Below are positions 57,501 through 64,000 of a stretch of DNA of 64,000 bases, in pieces. Source of the stretch: Novakomyces olei (lineage: Eukaryota > Ascomycota > Novakomycetes > Novakomycetales > Novakomycetaceae); contig JADEYG010000002.1 in the NCBI GenBank assembly GCA_016906335.1, forward strand, positions 558,001 to 622,000, given 5' to 3'. The number at the start of each line of letters is the position of its first letter. Position 1 is the stretch's first letter. The notes below the pieces were generated by a model. It was not told the DNA's origin and did not search any database. It worked only from the letters and a program-made list of their open reading frames with translations. Made by a program: the position numbers and the translations under genes.

Positions 57501-58524
57501 CACCGGCTCAGACTCGCCCGTTAGAATAGCCTGGTCTACTCGGAGCAGTGTATTGTTTGCAATTGCCGCTACACGGCAGTCGGCAGGGATCTTGTCTCCC
57601 GTCGCAATTTGCACAAGGTCACCGGGCACAAGCTCTGCGGCATTTACTCGCTGAGGCTGTCCGTCTCGGACAACAGTGCACTCGTCCGGAGCGTAGCTCG
57701 AAAGCGCAGAAATTGCTTTCTCTGCACTTACTTCCTGCGAAACTCCCACGATAGCGTTCAGGACGAGGATCGCCAGAATGACTATGGGGTCGACAAAGGC
57801 TAACTTGTCTTGGCCGCCGTCTACTATGGCCAAAACAAAGGAGAGAATGGCGGAAGCTAAAAGGACAATGACCAGTTTATCCTTGAATTGCTCGAGAACA
57901 AGGCGCCATAAGGGCGGCGACGGATCTTGAGGGAGTACTGCGGGTTAGTGGACTGGCCGATGAGCACAAGTATGAAAATGAATGGGGATTAAACTGCCAA
58001 TTAAAAGATCCGTTTTGCGATACAAGGAGGGAAGCAGAGTGGGGACTATTAATCAAGCAAAATATATGAAGACAAGACTGGCTCGTGAAACCATAGATCG
58101 GAAATAATAATAGGACAAAGCAAAGACTTTTATACGAAAACACAAACTAGTCGGAGACATGATTTGTTTAAAAGCAGCAGTCAGTCTGGTCGGAGGAAGA
58201 ATAAGAGATATAAGCTTTCAAGAGCAGAATGTAATCTTTAGATATGAACTCGAAGCAATTAACAAACAAAAACAAAACAAAGACTTAAAACAACAAGGGG
58301 AAAAAAGAGAGAAACAAAAAAACAAAGCAAACAAAACAAGCAGATTCTAGCCCCAATTGCGAGCCACTCGGGCAGATTTAAGGCCCTCTCTCAGAATTCA
58401 TCTTACCATTCTTGCCGTATTTCTCCTGCAGAGCCGGTATTTGTTTCCTTTGCAGCCCTTCACGCTCGCTAGTACCTAATCGCGATACGACGTCGTGAAC
58501 AGAATGCAAGTATGCATCCTCCAT
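54533..58524 (-). CDS. SERCA-type P2A calcium-transporting ATPase
   Basis: Exons 58524-58407, 57937-55120 and 54839-54533 give 1080 residues. ATP-driven Ca2+ pump of ER/secretory membranes. The start MEDAYLHSVHDVVSRLG and KYGKN|VLPQDPSPPLWRLVLEQF are typical. Then TGES (LTGESEPVEK), the M4 calcium site VAAIPEGLAAV, phosphorylated Asp357 in [43 protein letters not shown], the M6 site NLVTDGLPATALSFN and M8-M10 (SILVVIEMMNAMNALSQTES). SERCA is favoured over PMR1 by CSVCNNSSI and the C-terminal ALSMALHFAILYVP. An insert of Lys/Glu/Ser hexapeptides (about residues 654-705) lies between VNGGM and SLTGTEFDRL. Intron 1 is 469 nt, the longest in the window. Confidence 0.92.
55965..56092. repeat. In-frame 18-nt repeat in the calcium pump
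   Basis: Tandem units like TACTCTCCTTTCCACTTT (as seen on +) encoding KESKSG repeats in the pump's cytosolic domain. Confidence 0.8.
57938..58406 (-). other. Long intron 1 of the calcium pump gene
   Basis: 469 nt, donor GTAAGA, acceptor CTAACCCGCAG. A-rich on the plus strand (58240-58340). No coding or RNA feature recognised inside. Confidence 0.6.
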
Positions 58525-59039
58525 AGTGCTCTGACGCAGATGCTGCGATTGGGAATCTGACACGTGTCGTCGGAAAATAGTATACAATATTGCGTATTTA
58601 ATTGTATTATTTATATATATTTTTAAATGGACAATTGATATTCGATAAAACGTGGATTATTCTTCATTTATATATGAGCTTTTTATGGTACACGAGCAAG
58701 ACTGATTTTATATATTTTATCTTATTAATAGGATATCTGACACGTGTGTTACGTTTTATATAACAAACCCAATATTGATTACAAATGCTGAATATTGCAG
58801 AGTTTGAATAGTATTAATAGTACTACTATTATTATTCCGTATGTACATTTCGACAGTACCGTTTATTAAATTAGCACTAATAAATTCACTATTAATTTCC
58901 ACTTAATTACTATTAATTACTATTAATTTCATTAATTTTTATTAATTAATTACCATTATTAAAGGCATTAGCAGAGCAGCATTAGCAGGAATAACAGGCG
59001 GCCGTACAAGATTTCGTCAGTCTGTCAACAGTAAGCGCG
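58525..59039. other. Divergent promoter of the calcium pump and the DUF1770-like gene
   Basis: 515 bp, AT-rich with ATTAATT/ACTATTAATT tracts at 58800-58960. CACGTG-like ACACGTGT occurs twice (58560 and 58740), a possible bHLH E-box. Confidence 0.4.
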
Positions 59040-59510
59040 ATGGACGTTGTAGCCGACACGGCGGTGCATTCGTCAATCGTCACGAATCCCGATGAACGGG
59101 ATATAGCGCCCGATACTGTACTCGACTCGCGTCCAGTAGATCGAGAGCACGCTGGCACGAGTAAAGAACGCGATCCTTTCAAGGGCGTAAGGCTGGACGA
59201 GCTTCCCGGAGCGAGAAGCAGCAGCCCGAGGTCTCCACGCGGTACCGCTGCCGCCACTGCGCCTTTACCGGCTCTGCCGGATTTACGGTTTGAACAGTCT
59301 TATCTCCGCAACTTGGAACCGGCTCAGGGAGACACGAGCAAGATCGTCTGGATTACAGTGCGGGATCAGGTGCTCTTCCCTTTTATACAGGGAGCACTCT
59401 GGACACTCGCTATCTTTGGACTCGCTCAGCTGAGGAGGCATGGCCACTCGCTTGGATTATACATCCACGACTCTGTTCGGTACATTGTGGGCAAATACCG
59501 TAAGAGCTGA
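59040..59510 (+). CDS. Small fungal membrane-type protein, DUF1770-like
   Basis: Intronless, 156 residues. A disordered, charged, Ser/Pro-rich N-terminal half is followed by LPDLRFEQSYLRNLEP, then ITVRDQVLFPFIQGALWTLA and a hydrophobic segment (about residues 118-136) ending in basic residues (QLRRHGHS), so probably one membrane span near the C-terminus. The LPDLRFEQSYL plus TVRDQVL pattern is one I associate with the fungal DUF1770 family of unknown function; I cannot confirm this without a search. Tail-anchored topology is an inference from the position of the hydrophobic segment. Confidence 0.65.
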   Translation: MDVVADTAVHSSIVTNPDERDIAPDTVLDSRPVDREHAGTSKERDPFKGVRLDELPGARSSSPRSPRGTAAATAPLPALPDLRFEQSYLRNLEPAQGDTSKIVWITVRDQVLFPFIQGALWTLAIFGLAQLRRHGHSLGLYIHDSVRYIVGKYRKS

Positions 59511-60366
59511 CTGCCTCAATTGACGTGCGTGGACTGACGTGCGTGGCAATGAATCAGTGGCTGATTCGTTGTGGTAAGCCCGAGTGGCCGAGACGCTTTT
59601 GCGGTCGTTTGTTGGAAGACGACGCTCAGCTCTCGTCACTCTTAGCTTTACTGTCTTTGTAATACGAGTGCCATGGCGTTTGAGGTTGTAATAACAGCAC
59701 GAGGATTATGCGGCCCGCAATGGCGTCAAGTCGAACACTGTTTGCCAAACACTTGTCTGCCAACACTTGTCTGCTTGTTTTGATTGGACTTGCGACTGGA
59801 CTGACTGACGATCCAGAGCAGTTGGTCCTGCTTGTTTCGGTCTCGATCGGCGACAGTTTCTTAAACGACTATACTCAACAATGGCACAAGCTTAAGAGTC
59901 TTTATGCGCAATCGGCATACAGTTTTCGATTGGCTCATGGCTGAATGATGGACTAGTGGATAAAATGGGAAGCTCGAATAAAGCTTTTAGAGGATACGTG
60001 TTTAATTGCACGATGGTGACAATAAATTTGGAGAGTATAAAAGTATACTTCTGCAAGACCTAATTCGAATTGTCAACATGGCCACTTGGCTAATACAGTG
60101 CTGATAATATGGCTTTTAAAGACTTTTTCAGTGTGAGTGTTCATAAGAGTCCTGTAGAAATCAAATACTTTAAATGCTTTAGACAATATTCTGCAGATTA
60201 CTCCGAAAATTGTGATCAAGCCAATCGTTCTAAATTCCATCCGGCCATTGTATAGATTACTTCTTTTCAACAAAAGGTATCATATAGTGCAATGATGCTT
60301 TTTATTCAACTAATGTCTCATTATACCGCTCCAACACGAGGTAGTGGTTCGTTTGACTTTGAGCAT
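59511..60366. other. Intergenic with one weak small reading frame
   Basis: 856 bp. A plus-strand frame at 59708-59944 (78 codons; hydrophobic LLVLIGLATGL after a basic Ser-rich start) could be a small mitochondrial or secreted protein, but nothing supports it beyond the frame itself. Duplicated GACGTGCGTGG at 59522-59545. Confidence 0.35.
59708..59944 (+). CDS. Doubtful 78-residue reading frame
   Basis: Starts MRPAMASSRTLFAKH, followed by a hydrophobic run and a hydrophilic tail. The N-terminus resembles a targeting peptide. No family recognised, no splice or codon evidence. Listed so that it can be checked. Confidence 0.18.
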   Translation: MRPAMASSRTLFAKHLSANTCLLVLIGLATGLTDDPEQLVLLVSVSIGDSFLNDYTQQWHKLKSLYAQSAYSFRLAHG

Positions 60367-60631
60367 TTAGGCAGGGACCTCCTGTACGGACAGACCGGGC
60401 GGTAGTGATTGCTTCAGCTTCTCGGCCTTGGACGGATCTGATACAACGAGCGTGTAAACGTACTTTGAGCAGCGAACCTTAAACTTGACGGTCTTGTTCG
60501 TGTTCTTCTTCACGCGGGCCGAGCGGGCATCTTTCCGACGCGCAATTTCCAAGAAAAGCTTGATATCTTGAACTTGCCTCGGCTGTAACGCGTTAATACT
60601 TGAGAAATTTAGCTGGAATGTAACCTACCAT
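60367..60631 (-). CDS. RPL38: Large-subunit ribosomal protein eL38
   Basis: Exon 1 (60631-60629) carries only the ATG; exon 2 (60582-60367) begins [20 protein letters not shown] and ends [16 protein letters not shown]. The product is 72 residues, matching eL38 along its whole length ([13 protein letters not shown]). The 46-nt intron (GTAGGT...GTTACAG) directly after the start codon is a pattern common in ribosomal protein genes. A CCCTAACC box lies about 95-105 bp upstream of the ATG. Certain. Confidence 0.97.
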
Positions 60632-61039
60632 GATGATCTTTATCGGTTGTCGTTAGGGCTGGTGTTGTGAGGGCAATGGTTCGTGTTTGTTGTGTATATC
60701 GTGATATATCGTGACAAACTTTTTACCCTAACCTAATTATATTCAATGCTTTTATTTATGCTGCGGCTGCATATATATAATAAAACTGGTATAGTCGCAA
60801 GTAATTTTAGAAAGGATAATTATTATATCTCTACTCCATGCACACTCCACATAGAATGTAACTTATTATTATTAGTATTATAATATTATTATTATATTAT
60901 TATTATTATATCATTTTTTGTATATCTAATTTATTGCTGTTGTTCTGGGTATTCATCCATTGATTTACATCAGTTTCATGCAATTAGATTCTTTTATTAA
61001 TGTCTACATGTCCCCGGGTATCTTTAACACTGTCCTCCC
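60632..61039. other. Upstream region of eL38 and 3' flank of NOC3
   Basis: 408 bp with a CCCTAACC box at 60724-60735 and (ATT)-type AT repeats at about 60860-60915. Confidence 0.5.
60724..60735. promoter_or_regulatory. TTAGGG-type box upstream of eL38
   Basis: TACCCTAACCTA on the plus strand, i.e. TAGGTTAGGGTA in the direction of eL38 transcription, about 95 bp before the ATG. Similar boxes mark ribosomal protein promoters in yeasts (homolE-like or Tbf1 sites; family knowledge). Confidence 0.45.
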
Positions 61040-63372
61040 TTACACGGCAGAAACCCGAACTTTTGGTGAATAGTGACGGCTTAGTAGAGCAGTTTCATAT
61101 ATAGTAGCGGTTCGAGCGTTACTTTGCATTGGATCCGAAGCAATAGCATTATACTCACCATCACCAAGCCGGTCTTGCGTGCCCATCATAGGCAAAAGAA
61201 TTTCACGGTGACGCTCCTTCAGCTGATTTACCAGTGAGAGAACAGCAATACACGAAGGCTCCGGTAATTGCAATAACACGATATAAAGCCGCTTGAAAAA
61301 TGCCGAGAGCTGTACAGGACTGGGCTGCCTGGCCCGTAAAAACACTTGCGCCGTGCTGTTTACGATCATTTCGACTTGTGCCCGACAAGAAGAATTCTGT
61401 TCAACTTCATTTTGGGAGTCTCCCCCTTCCGCTACAAGCAAAAGAAGCCCGTAAAGTTCTCGGACAAACAGCGACAGGTCCAGATCGACTCCCTTGCCGT
61501 TTAATCCTTGGGCTCTTAATAGTTCAAAGGCCGTATTTAAGCAATAAACTCGATGACGAACGTCATCAACAGAAAGTAGAGAGTATCTCAAGGCCTCTAG
61601 AATATCTCCAAATAAATCAAAGTTTATCAAATGAGAAAACTTTGCTATTCCTTGCAAAGTAGTAACAATCAGCTTTTTGTTTCGCTCTTTCAGCACCTGT
61701 AAATAAAAGACAAAAACGCTTTTCAATGCTTCATTTTGTAGACGTTCGCGCTCCTCTTCGTCCACTACTGCTTCCGCCTCCTTCATTTCTTTCTCTATTT
61801 TTTTGATCTCTGAAAATGCTTTTTTCGCTTTCTTAGTCATGTGACTACGATCACGTTTCCTTTTTCTCCCGGTGGCACGATCAGCTTCCGTCTCTTCGTC
61901 TCGACGAGCAAGTGTTGTAAGCAAACCGAGATCGAGAAAAGTGGCTACCAGGCTCTCTGGAGCACGGAACTTTTGCTGCTTTATTACGCGTATTATTTCA
62001 CGAGTAATTTCAATACTAGACTGCCCATAGATGTCGGTGGTAAAAACGTGCTTTATCGCAGCAATACACTCTTGCTGAGGTTTTGTATTGGCCGCATAAG
62101 CTGCCCGTCTAACAACCATTCGTATAACTATGTCTCTAAAATTAAAGTGATTTGCAAACATTAATAGGCGGCACGCACATCTTACTGCCGCTGAATGAAC
62201 TCTGTCCTGTTCAGATCCTTTTTCTCCGGTTTTGCCTGTGCTAAAGCCTTTTTTAACGTCATTCTGAGGCCGGGTCTCTTCAATTATAAGTCGCAAACGA
62301 TCCACGTATCCGTGGTACCGCGCAACCAGAGACTCTTCATACTCACGGAGTCGTCTGACGTCCTTTGTTACACGTTGAACACGTTCTGCATCGGAGAGAG
62401 GCCGTATAGAATACCCGGGCAAAATGTCCTCGTAAACGGCAGCCTGTGTGAGTAGCGCTAACTGCACAATTGCTTTAGGATTGCGCGGCGATTCGAGGTC
62501 ACGAATTTTATTGAGATTACGGAGATTTTGCTCCGGATCGGCAATTATTTCTTGACTCAGCGTGGCCAACAGTTCTTTGGCTTCCAGCACAGAAATAGGG
62601 CGCACTGCAGTTTGCTGTCTTGAGTCTTCGTCACTTTCGCTTGCTGATTCTGCTTCGCTGTCGTCGTCCGCGTCAATATGCCTCTCATCTTCTGCTTCAC
62701 TTTGTTCTTCAAATTTCGTTTCGTGTACTAAACCACCATTGACTTTTATTGGGAGCCTCTGAGGTTTTGAGGGGGGTTCAAGGGTTCGAGGTTGCAGTTC
62801 ATAGTCTTGTAATGAGTCTAAATTTTGTACGTCCACACGTTTTTGCTTTTCCACTTTTCTAGACGGGTCAGTATTCTTTTGAGCTTTGTATGTCTGTGGT
62901 AAACACAAGCGAAACCAGTCTCCTTTATTCTTTGAATTAAGCCAGTTTTTCTTTTTTCTAGATTTTTGCTTTTTGTATTTTCTTGAATTTCTGGTTTACT
63001 CTATTTGATTTTGGTGTTAATTTATCTCTTACTTTGCCAGCTCAAGAGGTTTGATTTTCGTTAAAAACCCGGCATATTGGGCATACTCGCCCAAATCTTC
63101 ATCATCAATAGCGGTTTCATCATTGCTTTCGTCTCGCGATAGCGCGGGAATATCAACATATTTACGTTCCGCTCCAGACTGCTTTTTTTTTGCTTGACTT
63201 GCTCTTTGCTTTTGTTCTTCCTGTAACCTCTGTCAATAACGATACGACAAAATATTATAAAAACAGCATTGGATCGACGTACTTTTTGCGCTCGGAGCTG
63301 TTTGTTCTTTGACTTGTGGCGTATTTTTAATGCGTCTGTACGCGGCCTTCCAGGTGCGTTCTTCGACCGCAT
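61040..63372 (-). CDS. NOC3: Nucleolar complex protein NOC3
   Basis: Exons 63372-63283, 63229-63033 and 62957-61040 give 734 residues. Works with NOC2 in intranuclear maturation and transport of pre-60S particles and, in yeast, in replication initiation. N-terminal basic region (KIRHKSKNKQLRAQK, KKKNWLNSKNKGDWF), then LPQTYKAQKNTD, an acidic stretch, ELLATLSQEIIADPEQNLRN (NOC3 signature), the core RLREYEESLVARYHGYVDRL, and the CBF/Mak21-like C-terminal block EYNAIASDPMQSNARTATIY with LLSRHYSPKVR. Both introns keep phase. Confident. Confidence 0.92.
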
Positions 63373-63870
63373 AATGAAACCCCCAAAAAAAAAAAAAAAG
63401 ATATGAAGACTCCTTTACCGAAACTGATAAATTAAAGATATTTCCAGAAAGATTAAAAGATATAGTTCGTCTAGTCATAGCAATAGTAAGCCAGAATAGG
63501 TTAGGGTTAGGGTTAGTTACATAACCCTAACACTAACTGTTATAAATGCTGGCAGAAATAATTTTTAATATATCTTTTCACAAAACAAGAAGCATTCTAT
63601 GCAATAAAAATAATGTATAAAATGCAATAGGAATTGTACAGACAATTCGTGCTTATATATCAGAGGTAACTAGTACTTATAAACAAGAAAATAAAAGCAA
63701 CATAATAATAACATTGCAATAACAACATTAATAATAGCACTTTTATAGCAACACTGTAATATGATAAAAGTAACCCTATGTCAAACTTGTGGTGGGGAAA
63801 GTACGATATAAAATCCAAGTAAATCTGGAGATTCGTAATCGGCGGAAGATTCGGCAAGATACAGCGAATA
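63373..63870. other. Divergent promoter region with TTAGGG repeats
   Basis: 498 bp between NOC3 (-) and a probable plus-strand gene start. Holds the TTAGGG cluster listed separately, otherwise AT-rich. Confidence 0.45.
63498..63531. promoter_or_regulatory. Inverted TTAGGG/CCCTAA cluster upstream of NOC3
   Basis: AGGTTAGGGTTAGGGTTAG followed after a few bases by ATAACCCTAACAC: two and a half direct units and one inverted unit, about 125-160 bp before the NOC3 ATG. Confidence 0.5.
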
Positions 63871-64000
63871 ATGGAGACGGCTTTGGGAGCTGCGCCTGGA
63901 ATAACAGGCAATACTAAAGGTAAATGCTCAGGTTTTGCACTATTAATTCTAATCTTTGAGGTCTGCCCAGCAAAATTGCTGCTTGGAGTTATAAAGACCA
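63871..64000 (+). CDS. Start of an unidentified gene, partial
   Basis: Probable first exon 63871-63919 (METALGAAPGITGNTK) joined over a 41-nt intron (GTAAAT...TCTAATCTTTGAG) to a second exon from 63961 that reads GLPSKIAAWSYKD up to the window end. Phase and branch site agree with other introns in this window. The protein is not recognised from this fragment. Confidence 0.4.
   Translation, partial: METALGAAPGITGNTKGKCSGFALLILIFEVCPAKLLLGVIKT

Noticed and set aside
59576-59640. tRNA-Ser/Leu-like GAGTGGCCGAGACGC
   Set aside because: No B box or closing acceptor stem downstream.
63498-63531. Chromosome end
   Set aside because: Only about three TTAGGG units, one inverted, flanked by genes on both sides.
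63660-63911. Minus-strand frame MPVIPGAAPKAV
   Set aside because: Antisense to the probable plus-strand first exon and otherwise low-complexity hydrophobic sequence.

Overview
This is a window of a fungal nuclear genome. The evidence is a set of eukaryotic housekeeping genes interrupted by spliceosomal introns, a sterol 14-alpha-demethylase (CYP51), a hybrid histidine kinase, a RAD7-type repair protein, and an F-BAR/DEP/RhoGAP protein of the RGD2 type. Introns are often only 37-46 nt long, with a CTAAC/CTAAT branch site close to the acceptor. A SERCA-type calcium pump and a THOC5-like protein argue against a Saccharomyces-type yeast. An ascomycete outside Saccharomycotina is my best guess, but I cannot name the species. 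Genes are densely packed on both strands. I found no rRNA, no convincing tRNA, no CRISPR array and no transposon.

Layout: 1-5 kb holds EFL1 (-, partial), a tandem-PH protein (+), COX16 (-) and a SUMO-targeted-ubiquitin-ligase-like RING protein (+). 5.5-10.4 kb is a large GAF/histidine-kinase/receiver sensor (+). 11-17 kb holds a THOC5-like protein (-), a family-16 methyltransferase (+) and ornithine decarboxylase (+). 17.7-25 kb holds a possible 62-residue protein, the mitochondrial presequence protease CYM1 (-) and CDC6 (+), the last two sharing a divergent promoter. 25-36 kb is a run of minus-strand genes: RGD2-like, choline/ethanolamine kinase, ornithine aminotransferase and CYP51. 36-48 kb holds ARPC1 (+), a CHK2-like kinase (-) and the PI4-kinase STT4 (+). 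48-59.5 kb holds PRP39 (+), RAD7 (-), a SERCA-like pump (-) and a small DUF1770-like protein (+). 60-64 kb holds ribosomal protein eL38 (-), NOC3 (-) and the start of an unknown gene (+).

Functional themes: ribosome assembly (EFL1, NOC3, eL38), cell-cycle and genome maintenance (CDC6, CHK2-like, RAD7, STUbL-like), ornithine use (ODC and OAT), membrane lipids and signalling (CYP51, choline/ethanolamine kinase, STT4, PH protein, RGD2-like), and mitochondria (COX16, CYM1). No operon-like linkage is implied; these are ordinary eukaryotic neighbours.

The most unusual items are: a CHK2-like kinase whose FHA domain has lost the phosphothreonine-binding Arg and gained a Cys/His cluster; TTAGGG-type boxes in several gene-flanking regions, including those of eL38 and NOC3; a cluster of MluI-type cell-cycle boxes upstream of CDC6; a GC-AG 37-nt intron in CYM1; a stop-free 42-nt intron inside the histidine kinase GAF domain; and in-frame minisatellites that add low-complexity segments to several proteins. 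Exon boundaries were read by eye from splice consensus, reading phase and family alignment from memory.
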